DNA of 64,000 nt from M0108 sp963841065. Its GTDB lineage: Bacteria; Pseudomonadota; Gammaproteobacteria; Chromatiales; Chromatiaceae. The position numbers and the translations under genes are program-made. The notes under the pieces were generated by a model. The model ran no database searches. It was not told the DNA's origin and saw only the letters and a list, made by a program, of their open reading frames with translations. Each line of letters begins with the position of its first letter. The first letter of the stretch is position 1. The DNA is taken from the NCBI GenBank assembly GCA_963841065.1, contig CAWJBI010000049.1, forward strand, positions 62,001 through 126,000, given 5' to 3'. Shown piece after piece: positions 9,441 to 18,559 of the stretch.

Positions 9441-9837
9441 GATTTATGTCGAGCCCTGGCATACGAATAATCGTGCTTTTATGACGCTCTGGAGCCGGAA
9501 GGGGTGTTTAATTTTGCTGAATAGGCAAGCACTGGCCGCAAGCGGGAGCTTATGAGCACTTGCCAAGATCCATGTCGATATTTCCCATTCCAACCAACTG
9601 CAATAGGGACTGGCCTTTGCGGGCCACCACCTTGGGTGGATTTAGGATCTGGATGTCGGATCCGTAACGTCTGATTTAATGGAAAAATACGAAAATTAAG
9701 GCGTGAGGGTGCCAGGTTGGGATCCTGGTGCATCAGGAGGGGTTGCTTGAACACCCTAAATGTCATTCAGGGTCTTCAAGCCGTACCGCATGCTTACCAG
9801 GCTAATTAAAAAAACATATAGCCCAGTAGATCAAAAA
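9441..9837. other. Intergenic region, no gene recognised
   Basis: About 400 bases between the RND pump and tRNA-Leu. It is less GC-rich than its neighbours. I see no convincing coding region; the longest frame, on the minus strand at 9479-9766, lacks coding character. No recognisable RNA or repeat was found. Confidence 0.5.
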
Positions 9838-9924
9838 TGGTGCCGAGGAGAGGACTTGAACCTCCACGGGCTTTCGCCCACAAATACCTGAAACTTGCGC
9901 GTCTACCAATTCCGCCACCCCGGC
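9838..9924 (-). tRNA. tRNA-Leu (anticodon CAG)
   Basis: Read on the minus strand, this 87-base sequence folds as a class II tRNA. It has acceptor GCCGGGG paired with the 3' CTCGGC side, D-arm GGCGGAATTGGTAGACGC, anticodon loop TTCAGGT, variable arm GGGCGAAAGCCC, T-arm GGTTCAAGTCC and an encoded CCA. The anticodon CAG reads CUG leucine codons. Confidence 0.97.
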
Positions 9925-9973
9925 AGGGGACTGGAGGAGCGGACAAAGGCTGCCGAACTCCAGGAAGCGCGAC

Positions 9974-10002
9974 ATGCTAATGAGACAGAAGGGGCTTGTC
10001 AA
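9974..10002 (-). promoter_or_regulatory. Promoter of tRNA-Leu (sigma-70 type)
   Basis: On the minus strand a perfect -35 box TTGACA (9997-10002) is followed after 17 bases by TAGCAT (9974-9979) as -10. The GC-rich stretch just after the -10 (GTCGCGC) resembles the discriminator of stringently controlled tRNA promoters. The transcript would begin about 40 bases before the tRNA 5' end. Confidence 0.7.
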
Positions 10003-10048
10003 GGTTACACTAGCCATCAATTCAGTCAGCAGCAAAGACCCTATAAGA

Positions 10049-12288
10049 GTGACCAAGCGCAGCAAAGAAGCCTCACCCCGCCTCGCCGACCCGCATCGCA
10101 CCCGCGAGGCGCGCAAGTACGCGAACCCCATCCCCAGCCGTGAATTCATCCTGGAGACCCTGACCCAGGCCGGGGTACCTCTGGTCTTCGATGAGCTCAG
10201 GCAACTTCTTGAATTAGATAGCGAAGAGGATCGGATTGCCCTGGAGCGCCGCCTGGGGGCCATGGTCCGCGACGGCCAACTCGTGCGCAACCGCAAGGAC
10301 GCCTTCTGTCTCGTCAACCGGCGTGATCTGATCGTCGGACGTGTCATCGGCCACCAGGACGGTTTCGGCTTCCTGATTCCGGACGAGGGCGGCGACGACG
10401 TCTATCTCGTTCCCCGCCAGATGCGCGCCCTCTTCCACGACGACCGGGCCGTGGTGCGCGTCACCGGCCGTGATGCCGGGGCCGGCTGGAAGGCTCGGTG
10501 GTGGAGATCCTGGCGCGCAACACCCGCACGGTGGTGGGGCGCTTCTATCGGGAGAGCGGGGTCGGCTTTGTGGTGCCGGACAACAAGCGCCTGGCCCACG
10601 ACATCATCATTCCCAGCGACCGCCTCGGCGAGGTGGAGCAGGGTCAGATCGTGGTGGCGGAGATCACGGACCAGCCCACCAAGCGCACCCAACCCATCGG
10701 CCGCATTCTGGAGGTGGTGGGGAACCATATGGCCCCGGGCATGGAGACGGATATCGCCATCCGCACCCACGACCTGCCGGTGGAGTTCCCCGAGGCGGTG
10801 CTGGCCGAGATCACCGGCCTGGGCGCCGAGGTGCCCGAGGCGGCCAAGGCGGGGAGGGTTGATCTGCGCAAGATCCCGCTGGTGACCATTGACGGCGCCG
10901 ATGCCCGCGACTTCGACGACGCCGTCTTCTGCCAACGCCGGCCCAAGGGCTGGCGGCTACTGGTCTGCATCGCCGATGTCTCGGCCTATGTGGCGCCGGG
11001 CAGCGCCCTGGACACCGAGGCCCACAGCCGGGGCAATTCGGTCTATTTCCCGGATCGCGTCATCCCCATGCTGCCCGAGATCCTGTCCAATGGTCTCTGT
11101 TCCATCAATCCCGAGGTGGACCGGCTCTGCCTGAGCTGCGAATTGCTGGTGGGCCTGGACGGCAAGGTCACGCGCTCCAAGTTTTATCCGGCCGTGATGC
11201 GTTCCCAGGCCCGTCTGACTTACGACCAGGTGGCGGCCATGGTGGTGGCGGGCGACCCGGACCTGTGCGCGCGCTTCGCCACCGTCCTGCCCCATCTGCG
11301 CGAGTTGCATGCCCTTTACCAGGTGCTGCTCCAGGCTCGCAAAGAGCGTGGCGCCATTGAGTTCGACACCACCGAGACCCGTTTCGAGTTCACTGACCAG
11401 GGTCGCATCGCCGCCATTCACCCCCTGATCCGCAACGATGCCCATCGCATCATCGAGGAGTGCATGCTGGCGGCCAACGTGGCGGCGGCGCGCTACTTCG
11501 AACGCCAGAAGATGCCGGCCCTGTTCCGCATCCACGAGACGCCCAAGGAGGAAAAGCTCAACGACCTGCGTCAGTTCCTCAACGAACTGGGGCTAACCCT
11601 GCCAGGCGGCAAGAAGCCCACGACCCAGGATTACGCCGCCTTGCTGGAGTCGGTGCGCGAGCGGCCCGATCAGCGACTGATCCAGACCGTGCTGCTGCGC
11701 TCCATGCAGCAGGCCATGTACAGCTCGGACAATGTCGGCCACTTCGGGCTGGCCTATCCGGCCTACACCCACTTCACCTCCCCCATCCGCCGCTACCCGG
11801 ATCTGATTGTCCATCGCGCCATCAAGCACCTGCTCGATGGCGGTAAGGCCGAGGATTTCGACTACACCAAGACCGCACTCCAGGGCATCGGCGAGCACTG
11901 TTCCGGTACCGAGCGCCGCGCCGACGAGGCCACCCGCGACGCCGAGTCCTGGCTCAAATGCGAGTATATGCAGGACAAGCTGGGGGAGGAGTTCGACGGC
12001 ATCATCACCAGCGTCAACTCCTTTGGCATTTTCGTTGAACTCGATGGCATCTATGTCGATGGCCTGGTCCACATCACGGCCCTGGACAACGACTATTACC
12101 ACTTCGACCCCATTGGCCACCGCCTGACCGGCGAGCGCACCGGCACCGTACATCGGTTGGGGGACCGGCTGCGCATCCAGGTCGCCGCGGTCAATCTCGA
12201 TGAACGCAAGATCGACTTCGTCCTGGCCAAGACCGCGGAGCAGGCGCGGAGCGGGTCAGGGACGCGACCGAGACGGCGCAAGACCTGA
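10049..12288 (+). pseudogene. rnr: Ribonuclease R, interrupted by a one-base frameshift
   Basis: RNase R is a processive 3'-5' exoribonuclease that degrades structured RNA. The first frame carries ANPIPSREFIL, the winged-helix domain and the first cold-shock domain. The second frame, open from about 10498, carries GVGFVVPDNKRLAHD, the catalytic RNB domain (IDGADARDFDDAV, with acidic metal ligands; HFTSPIRRYPDL) and a C-terminal S1 domain. The frames join at GGGG (10478-10481), where one extra G would give a continuous protein of about 746 residues. The GTG at 10049 is the likely start: the upstream ATG at 9974 lies in the tRNA-Leu promoter. A sequencing error is a real alternative. A clear terminator follows. 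Confidence 0.88.
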
Positions 12289-12298
12289 TCGGGTCCCG

Positions 12299-12329
12299 GG
12301 ACGGATGTCTCCGCATCCGTCCGCTTTTT
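12299..12329 (+). terminator. Rho-independent terminator after rnr
   Basis: A nine-base perfect stem, GGACGGATG (12299-12307) with CATCCGTCC (12314-12322), has a six-base loop and is followed by GCTTTTT. This is a textbook intrinsic terminator placed 11 bases after the rnr stop. Confidence 0.88.
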
Positions 12330-12391
12330 CCCGGACGGCTCGGGGCAAAATCTTGGACCTTGTCGCTGCCTAGCCGACCTCAGGAGATTCC

Positions 12392-12913
12392 ATGCCGTCC
12401 CCTCCAACCCCCGCCCCGCCACTGTCATCGGATACCCCCCGGCCGGGGCGGCGCGGCGAGCTACTCGTCGTCCTCCAGTTCGTCCTCTTTTTCGCCTTTC
12501 TCTTCATACCCGTCTGGAACCCCTGGTTAACCCAGGACCTGATGGCCAACACTGCCTACCCGCGTCTGGGCCTCCTGGTGATGGGCGGGCTGATCGCCCT
12601 CGCCATTGGCCTACTTGGCCTTTTCAACTTGGGCCGCAACCTGACGCCCCTCCCTTATCCCCTCGATCATAACCAATTGGTGACCCAGGGGGTCTATGGC
12701 TGGGTGCGTCATCCCCTCTACAGCAGCCAGTTATTCGCCGCCCTCGGCTGGGTTTGTTACAGCCTGAGTCTCGGCCATTTGCTCCTGCTGGTCGTCGGCT
12801 TTCTCTTCTTTGACTACAAGGCCGGCAAGGAGGAGGGCTGGTTAAGCCAGCGCCACCCGGAATATGCCGATTATGCGAAACGGGTCAGCAAATTGGTGCC
12901 CTGGGTGTATTGA
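12392..12913 (+). CDS. Isoprenylcysteine carboxyl methyltransferase-like membrane protein
   Basis: A 173-residue integral membrane protein of the ICMT/phospholipid methyltransferase superfamily. There are about four or five hydrophobic helices (roughly 24-45, 52-80, 108-140). The family motif QGVYGWVRHPLYSSQL lies at about residues 100-115, and the C-terminal E-E-x-x-L-x-x-R-H-P-E-Y-x-x-Y segment completes the S-adenosylmethionine site. Bacterial members methylate varied lipophilic substrates, and the substrate here is unknown. It sits between rnr and rlmB, genes that are adjacent in E. coli, so it looks inserted into that pair. Confidence 0.8.
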   Translation: MPSPPTPAPPLSSDTPRPGRRGELLVVLQFVLFFAFLFIPVWNPWLTQDLMANTAYPRLGLLVMGGLIALAIGLLGLFNLGRNLTPLPYPLDHNQLVTQGVYGWVRHPLYSSQLFAALGWVCYSLSLGHLLLLVVGFLFFDYKAGKEEGWLSQRHPEYADYAKRVSKLVPWVY

Positions 12914-13223
12914 AGAGACCTCACCGAGTTGCGTCCGTGTCAGGGGCTGCCAAATGTGGATATCGGCCAACAGGGGCCAGGGCCACCGGGGTCTGGGTGC
13001 CGACGGTCGTAGTCGTGTGGGCCGGGTCGATGGCGTCGCGGCTCAGGCCCGGAAGGTGGACGGCGAATCCGTTGTCGGCGCCAGCGCCGCGGGCGCGGAT
13101 CTCATAGGGATGACTGGGCTTCCGATGTGCTTTGCGGGCGTGTTAACTTGTCCCCCATTCCCCTCGAACCCGCCCTGGCACGGCTATCGGATACCTGGAT
13201 GAGTTCACCCAACAGTGACCCTT

Positions 13224-13238
13224 GGTTGCCTGGCAACC
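13224..13238. promoter_or_regulatory. Palindrome upstream of rlmB, possible operator
   Basis: GGTTGCC-T-GGCAACC is a perfect seven-base inverted repeat with a one-base centre, 26 bases before the rlmB start. It resembles a dimeric regulator site more than a hairpin. The rest of the 350-base gap (12914-13263) shows no gene that I recognise. Confidence 0.35.
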
Positions 13239-13263
13239 ATCTGACAAATAGGCGGAGCCCTCC

Positions 13264-14040
13264 ATGACAACATCCAGTGTCCCGCCCCAGGGGCCTCAAG
13301 GCTTGACACCCATCGCGGGTATCCATAGCGTGCGCGGCGCCCTCAAGCATGGCGGGGCGGGCGTAGAGGAGGTTTGGCTGGAGCGTCGGCGGCGCGACCG
13401 GCGGCTGGCGGAGTTGGCGGAACTGGCGCGCGGGGCCGGAGTCAGGCTGCGCCAGGTCGAGGTCGCGGAGATCGAAGGCGCCGCTCCGGGCATCAATCAC
13501 CAGGGGGTCCTGGCGTGGGTCAGTGTCCCGGCGAGCCGGGGCGAGCCCGATCTGGACGCTATCCTCGACGATCTGGCGGGGCCGCCCTTCCTGCTTATCC
13601 TGGACGAGATCCAGGACCCCCACAACCTGGGCGCCTGTCTGCGCACCGCCGACGCCGCTGGCATCCAGGCTGTGATCGCCCCCCGGGACAATGCCGTGGG
13701 CCTCACGCCCACCGTCTCCAAGGTCGCCAGCGGCGCGGCGGAAACCGTCCCCTATGTCCAGGTCACCAACCTGGCGCGGACCCTGGATGCCCTCAAGGCC
13801 CGCGGCATCTGGCTGGTCGGCCTGGCCGGCGAGGCGGAGGCAGACCTGTATGGCATCGACCTCCAGGGCCCCATCGCCCTGGTCCTCGGCGGCGAGGGCC
13901 GCGGCCTGCGCCGTCTGACCCGGGAGCGCTGCGACTACCTGGCCCGCCTGCCCATGCTCGGCACCGTCGAGAGCCTCAACGTCTCCGTGGCCACGGGGAT
14001 TTGCCTCTACGAGGCCCTCCGCCAACGCCGAAAGGGTTGA
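13264..14040 (+). CDS. rlmB: 23S rRNA (guanosine-2'-O-)-methyltransferase RlmB
   Basis: SpoU-family methyltransferase that modifies G2251 of 23S rRNA. The 258-residue product has the N-terminal substrate-binding domain (GIHSVRGALKHG) and then the knotted SPOUT domain. Its three motifs are visible: DPHNLGACLRTADAAG (about 120-135), LVLGGEGRGL near 207-216, and ESLNVSVATGI near 237-247. Length and motifs match RlmB better than TrmH. It lies downstream of rnr, as in E. coli, but with the ICMT-like gene and a terminator in between. Confidence 0.93.
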   Translation: MTTSSVPPQGPQGLTPIAGIHSVRGALKHGGAGVEEVWLERRRRDRRLAELAELARGAGVRLRQVEVAEIEGAAPGINHQGVLAWVSVPASRGEPDLDAILDDLAGPPFLLILDEIQDPHNLGACLRTADAAGIQAVIAPRDNAVGLTPTVSKVASGAAETVPYVQVTNLARTLDALKARGIWLVGLAGEAEADLYGIDLQGPIALVLGGEGRGLRRLTRERCDYLARLPMLGTVESLNVSVATGICLYEALRQRRKG

Positions 14041-14182
14041 ACATCCCGCCCCGACGCCTTCTCGGTACCGGTTGCGATCAAGATGTCGGCGCTACAGGAT
14101 TGGCTGGGCAAGGGCGGCAGACCCTAGCCCGCCAGACTGGCCCCGCCGGGCTGGGCCTCTTTGCTGGAGTGCCAAGCCCCGG

Positions 14183-14992
14183 CTACTGCAAATAGACGGT
14201 TCTGTAGCTTACCCGGCCGTCCCGGTACTCGTAGAGGCGAAAGGTGCTTTGTCGCCCCCAGGAACCGGACACGGGGGGGGCGACGAAGAGGGGCACATCG
14301 CCTATCCAGTGCAGCTCATCCTTGTGGTAATGGCCGGTGAAGATCGCCTTGACGTTATGGCCGCGCACCAGGGCCTCCCAGCGCTGGCGGTTCTCCGCCG
14401 CCCAGCCGGGATAGATGACGTTACGAAAGTGGCCACCCACGGGCGGGGAGTGCTGGAACAGCAGTACCGGGCGGTCACCCGCCTGCTTGAGGGCCTTCTC
14501 CAGCTCCGCCAGGGGGTCGTAGCCGGAGATGACGGGCCAGTCCCGCGCCAGCGTCTCGACATAGAGGAAGATGGCCACCACCCCGCCGAATTCCTCGCTG
14601 CGCACCAGGGGGCCGAAGCGTTCCAGATAGACGGCGAGGGCCTTATCCGCATCCGTCTTGTGCAGGTCATGGTTACCGGGGACATAGAAGTGGGGCGCCT
14701 GCAGGCCCGCCATCACCTCCAGGGTCTGGTCCACCACCGTCGGCTCCAGGATGAGGTCGGCCAGGATGTCGCCCGTGTGGGCGACAAACTCCACCGGCAC
14801 CGGGAGCTGATTGATCAGCTCGACCACCCGCCGGCCGCGCTCCAGGTTGTCATCGGCCCCGAAGTGGCTGTCGGTCATTTGTACGAAGTAGAAGTGTTCC
14901 GCGGCGGCCCGGGCGGGGACTGCCAGGACCCAGATGAGCAGGAGGAGGCCGAGAGGCGCGCGGGGGAGGGATCTCATGGCGGGGAACCTCAT
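14183..14992 (-). CDS. Secreted calcineurin-like metallophosphoesterase
   Basis: A 269-residue protein with an N-terminal signal peptide (hydrophobic core LGLLLLIWVLAV, cleavage probably after ARA near residue 30). The mature part carries the metallophosphatase motifs in order: D-S-H (TDSHFGADDN), HTGD, GNHD (VPGNHDLH), a lone H (LFQHSPP) and the GHYH metal ligand. It is therefore a two-metal phosphoesterase acting in the periplasm or outside. The substrate is not predictable, with nucleotide or phospholipid head-group hydrolysis the usual options. It is transcribed divergently from ribBA. Confidence 0.85.
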   Translation of the reverse strand: MRFPAMRSLPRAPLGLLLLIWVLAVPARAAAEHFYFVQMTDSHFGADDNLERGRRVVELINQLPVPVEFVAHTGDILADLILEPTVVDQTLEVMAGLQAPHFYVPGNHDLHKTDADKALAVYLERFGPLVRSEEFGGVVAIFLYVETLARDWPVISGYDPLAELEKALKQAGDRPVLLFQHSPPVGGHFRNVIYPGWAAENRQRWEALVRGHNVKAIFTGHYHKDELHWIGDVPLFVAPPVSGSWGRQSTFRLYEYRDGRVSYRTVYLQ

Positions 14993-15166
14993 GGAGGGTC
15001 AAGGGAAGGGCGACGGGACACCTGGAAATGTGGGCGGGGGCGCGAACGGCAAGGCGGGCGGTGCGCCTGAATGCGGGCCGGATCGGCAAAAACGCGGATT
15101 TCGCCCCCGCCAATTTGCTAAACTCCCGCGCTTGTTGTTAGCCAACCGGGAAGCGCAGCTGTTGCA

Positions 15167-16291
15167 ATGAACCTGAATACCACGGAAGAGATCATCGAGG
15201 ACCTGCGTCAGGGCAAGATGGTCGTCATCATGGATGACGAGGACCGGGAGAACGAGGGCGACCTGCTCCTGGCGGCGGACCGGGTGACGCCGGAGGCGGT
15301 GAACTTCATGGCCAGGTATGGCCGGGGGCTCATCTGCCTGACCCTGACCAAGGAGCGCTGCGAGCGGCTGCGGCTGCCCCTCATGGTCCTGGATAATCAG
15401 GCCCCCCATTCCACCGCCTTCACCCTCTCGATCGAGGCGGCCAGGGGCGTCACCACCGGCATCTCGGCGGCGGATCGGGCGACGACCATCCGCGCCGCGG
15501 TCGCCCCCGAGGCCCAGCCCCGGGACCTGGTGCATCCGGGGCATATCTTCCCCCTCATGGCGGAGCCCGGTGGCGTTCTGGTGCGCGCGGGTCATACCGA
15601 GGCGGGCTGCGACCTGGCGCGGCTGGCGGGTCTGGAGCCGGCGGCGGTCATCGTCGAGATCCTCAACGAGGACGGCGGCATGGCGCGACGCCCGGACCTG
15701 GAGCACTTCGCCGCCGCCCATGACCTCAAGATCGGCACCATCGCCGACCTGATTCACTATCGCGTCAGCCATGAAAAGACGGTCAAGCGCGAGTGCGATT
15801 GCGAGCTGCCCACCGAGTTCGGCACCTTCCGCATCCTGGCCTATCGGGACAGTATCGATAACGACCTGCACCTGGCCCTGGTGCGGGGTACCATCGCCCC
15901 CGAGCGCCCGGTCCTGGTCCGCGTCCATCTCCAGAATTCCCTCTGTGACCTCTTTGGTACCCAACACCCCGGCTGTGGCTGGCCCCTGCGGGAGGTGATG
16001 CGCCAGGTGGCCAAGGCGGAGGAGGGGGTCATCGTGGTGCTGCGCAATCGCGACCGGGTCGAGGACCTGCTGGGCCGTTTCAAGGCCCTCGGGCCCGGCA
16101 CCCCGGCGGCGGAGGGGCTGGCCGCGCGCCGTCAGGATCGCAGCGAGCTCCGGACCTATGGTATCGGCGCCCAGATCCTGGCGGACATCGGGGTGCGCAA
16201 GATGCGCGTCATGAGCGCCCCGCGGGCGATGCACGGTATCTCCGGCTTCGAGCTGGAAGTGGTCGAATACGTCGGTAGCGACATCAGCTAG
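15167..16291 (+). CDS. ribBA: 3,4-dihydroxy-2-butanone 4-phosphate synthase with degenerate GTP cyclohydrolase II domain
   Basis: The N-terminal domain (1-200) is RibB, which converts ribulose 5-phosphate to dihydroxybutanone phosphate for riboflavin synthesis. It shows the metal-binding DDEDRENEGDLL at about 24-35 and the HTEAGCDLARLAGL motif near 145. The C-terminal half resembles GTP cyclohydrolase II (RibA), but its zinc-binding segment reads NSLCDLFGTQHPGCG. Of the three ligand cysteines of true RibA, only the last appears in its usual place, so GTP cyclohydrolase activity is doubtful. Such RibB-RibX hybrids are known in proteobacteria. It begins a riboflavin/transcription/thiamine block. 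No FMN riboswitch was recognised upstream. Confidence 0.93.
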   Translation: MNLNTTEEIIEDLRQGKMVVIMDDEDRENEGDLLLAADRVTPEAVNFMARYGRGLICLTLTKERCERLRLPLMVLDNQAPHSTAFTLSIEAARGVTTGISAADRATTIRAAVAPEAQPRDLVHPGHIFPLMAEPGGVLVRAGHTEAGCDLARLAGLEPAAVIVEILNEDGGMARRPDLEHFAAAHDLKIGTIADLIHYRVSHEKTVKRECDCELPTEFGTFRILAYRDSIDNDLHLALVRGTIAPERPVLVRVHLQNSLCDLFGTQHPGCGWPLREVMRQVAKAEEGVIVVLRNRDRVEDLLGRFKALGPGTPAAEGLAARRQDRSELRTYGIGAQILADIGVRKMRVMSAPRAMHGISGFELEVVEYVGSDIS

Positions 16292-16429
16292 CGGTTCCCG
16301 GGTTGACGTATCCAGTCGCCGGGGGGCCGGGAACCGGGGGCGGATGCGCCTGCCCTTAAGCCACGACCCGCGGTGGCCAGAGCCATTTTCTCAATCCTGA
16401 CAGTCTTTAATCCGTAACACCCATCGGTA

Positions 16430-16903
16430 ATGACCATGATCAAGACCCTAGAGGGCGACCTGCGGGTTGCCAACACGCGCTTTTGCCTGCTGGTAACGCG
16501 CTTCAATGCCTTTGTCGTGGAGAGCCTGCTGGCGGGCGCCATCGACACCCTCAAGCGCCACGGTGCCGAGGAGTCCGACCTGGTGGTGGTGCGCGTTCCC
16601 GGCGCCTTCGAAATGCCGGTGGCCGCCCAGCGCATCGCCGCCAAGGGTGGTTTCGACGCCATCGTCGCCCTCGGCGCCGTCATTCGTGGCGGCACGCCCC
16701 ACTTCGACTATATCGCGGGCGAGTGCGTCAAGGGCCTGGCCCATGTCAGCCTCCAGTACGGTCTGCCGGTGGCCTTCGGCGTCCTGACGGTGGATTCGAT
16801 CGAGCAGGCCATCGAGCGGGCGGGTACCAAGGCGGGTAACAAGGGTGCCGAGGCGGCCATGTCCGCCATCGAGATGGTCAACGTGCTGCGCCAGCTCGAC
16901 TGA
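16430..16903 (+). CDS. ribH: 6,7-dimethyl-8-ribityllumazine synthase
   Basis: Condenses dihydroxybutanone phosphate with the pyrimidine intermediate, the penultimate step of riboflavin synthesis. The 157-residue protein carries PGAFEMPVAAQ, the ALGAVIRGGTPHFDYI active-site stretch (His about residue 87) and FGVLTVDSIEQAIERAG. A second ATG six bases downstream could also serve. The nusB ATG lies one base after its stop, indicating coupled translation. RibH, the RibB activity and NusB are frequently clustered in proteobacteria. Confidence 0.96.
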   Translation: MTMIKTLEGDLRVANTRFCLLVTRFNAFVVESLLAGAIDTLKRHGAEESDLVVVRVPGAFEMPVAAQRIAAKGGFDAIVALGAVIRGGTPHFDYIAGECVKGLAHVSLQYGLPVAFGVLTVDSIEQAIERAGTKAGNKGAEAAMSAIEMVNVLRQLD

Positions 16904-16904
16904 G

Positions 16905-17540
16905 ATGTCAGGACGCCGTAGCCAGGCGCGGCGCTATGCCGTGCTCGCCCTCTATCAGTGGCAGATCACCGGCCTGGCGCCGGCCGATATTGTCCGTCAT
17001 TTCTTTGATGACCCCGCCTGGATGCAGGTGGTTGCCGAGGGGCTGGGCCTCCACAAGGGCGAGCAGCAATCGGTGGCGGACGCCCTCTATGACATGGCCC
17101 TCTTTCAGGAACTGGTGCGGGGCGTGCCCGAGCAGGTCGAGGACCTGGACCGCCAGCTCCAGACCGTCCTCGACCGGCCCTTGATCCAGGTCACCCCCGT
17201 GGATCTGGCCATCCTGCGGCTCGGGGTTTACGAGCTGGCCCACAGCCTCCGCATCCCCTTCCGCGCCATCCTCAACGAGGCCGTGGAACTGGCCAAGGAA
17301 TTTGGCAGCACCGATGATAGCCATCGCTACGTCAACGGCATCCTCGATCGGCTGGCCCGCACCCTGAGGCCGGAGGAATTCACGGCTGCCCCCGTCCCGG
17401 CAACCCCGCGGGTCTCCCGAGCGGGGTCCTCGGTGGCCTCCAGGCCCGCCCGGCCCGCGGCCGCCGCGCCGCCGGAGGCGCCGGCGACCCTCGCGACAGC
17501 GGAGCCCCCATTGGCGCCGGTCCCGGACGGCGACGCCTGA
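16905..17540 (+). CDS. nusB: Transcription antitermination factor NusB
   Basis: All-helical RNA-binding factor that joins NusE at boxA for rRNA antitermination. The core (residues 1-160) begins SGRRSQARRYAVLALYQWQ and ends GSTDDSHRYVNGILDRLAR, both typical. Beyond it is an Ala/Pro-rich tail of about 50 residues that ordinary NusB (140-165 residues) lacks; it looks disordered. The ATG at 16905 is preferred over an upstream frame inside ribH because the conserved region starts there. Confidence 0.94.
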   Translation: MSGRRSQARRYAVLALYQWQITGLAPADIVRHFFDDPAWMQVVAEGLGLHKGEQQSVADALYDMALFQELVRGVPEQVEDLDRQLQTVLDRPLIQVTPVDLAILRLGVYELAHSLRIPFRAILNEAVELAKEFGSTDDSHRYVNGILDRLARTLRPEEFTAAPVPATPRVSRAGSSVASRPARPAAAAPPEAPATLATAEPPLAPVPDGDA

Positions 17541-17547
17541 GGCGTCC

Positions 17548-18555
17548 TTGTCGGAATTCGCCCTCATCCGTACCCACTTCGCCCGGCTCGGGGCGGAGCG
17601 GGGCGATGTCGTCCTGGGGGTTGGCGACGACTGCGCCCTGTTGCGGGTGCCGCCGGACCAGGAACTGGCGGTCAGCATCGACACCCTGGTGGCCGGCGTC
17701 CATTTCCTGGCCGATGTCGATCCCCGGGCCCTGGGCCACAAGTGCCTGGCGGTGGGCCTGAGCGATCTCGCCGCCATGGGGGCGACACCGGCCTGGGCGA
17801 CCCTGGCCCTGACCCTGCCCGCGGAGGACCCGGCCTGGCTCGGGGCCTTTGCCGCGGGTTTTGACGCCCTGGCCCGGGCGCATGGGGTGGCCCTCGTCGG
17901 CGGCGACACCACGCGCGGGCCCCTGAGCATCGCGGTGCAGGTCCATGGCCTGGTGCCAGCGGGGCAGGCCATCCGCCGCTCCGGGGCCCGGCCCGGCGAT
18001 CTGGTCTGCGTCAGCGGCACCCTGGGCGATGCCGGGCTGGCCCTGCGCGGCCTGCTGGCGGGGGAGCCCGTCGCGGCCTTCCCGCGCGCCCGTCTGGAGC
18101 GGCCGACGCCGCGGCTGGCCCTGGGTCTCGCCCTGCGCGGCCTGGCGACGGCCATGATCGACATCTCCGACGGCCTGCTGGCGGACCTGGGGCATATCCT
18201 GGAGGAGAGCGCCGCCCGGGCGGGCGCCCCGGGGCCCCAACCGCTCGGCGCCGAGATTCGCCTGGCCGACCTGCCCCTGTCACCACCCCTGCGGGCCCAT
18301 CTCGCCGGGACCCCGGACTGGGCCCTGCCCCTGGCCTCGGGCGACGACTACGAACTCTGCTTCACCCTGCCCCCGGACCAGTTGGCCAGCCTCGCCGCCC
18401 TGTCCCAGCGACTGGACTGCCCCCTGACCCCCATCGGCCGCATCCTGGCCGGGACCGAGGGGGAGGCCGGGACGGGTCTGATCTGCCGCTGCCCGGATGG
18501 CTCCACCTGGACTCCCCGACGGACGGGCTTCAACCACTTCCCGGACCCGGGCTAG
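17548..18555 (+). CDS. thiL: Thiamine-monophosphate kinase
   Basis: ThiL phosphorylates thiamine monophosphate to the active cofactor. The 335-residue protein has the PurM-like fold signatures: VLGVGDDCALL near residue 22-32, ALVGGDTTRGPL near 115, and ISDGLLADLGHIL near 208. A TTG start is inferred at 17548, because SEFALIRTHFA is the conserved beginning and no ATG or GTG lies suitably close. It follows nusB by seven bases, as is common in gammaproteobacteria (nusB-thiL-pgpA). Confidence 0.94.
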   Translation: MSEFALIRTHFARLGAERGDVVLGVGDDCALLRVPPDQELAVSIDTLVAGVHFLADVDPRALGHKCLAVGLSDLAAMGATPAWATLALTLPAEDPAWLGAFAAGFDALARAHGVALVGGDTTRGPLSIAVQVHGLVPAGQAIRRSGARPGDLVCVSGTLGDAGLALRGLLAGEPVAAFPRARLERPTPRLALGLALRGLATAMIDISDGLLADLGHILEESAARAGAPGPQPLGAEIRLADLPLSPPLRAHLAGTPDWALPLASGDDYELCFTLPPDQLASLAALSQRLDCPLTPIGRILAGTEGEAGTGLICRCPDGSTWTPRRTGFNHFPDPG

Positions 18556-18559
18556 GGCC

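Noticed and set aside
9802..10347. 181-codon minus-strand frame spanning tRNA-Leu
   Set aside because: Part of its translation (VAELVDAQVSG...EVQVLSSAP) is simply the tRNA read as protein.
14993..15166. FMN riboswitch upstream of ribBA
   Set aside because: No RFN-type conserved blocks are visible.
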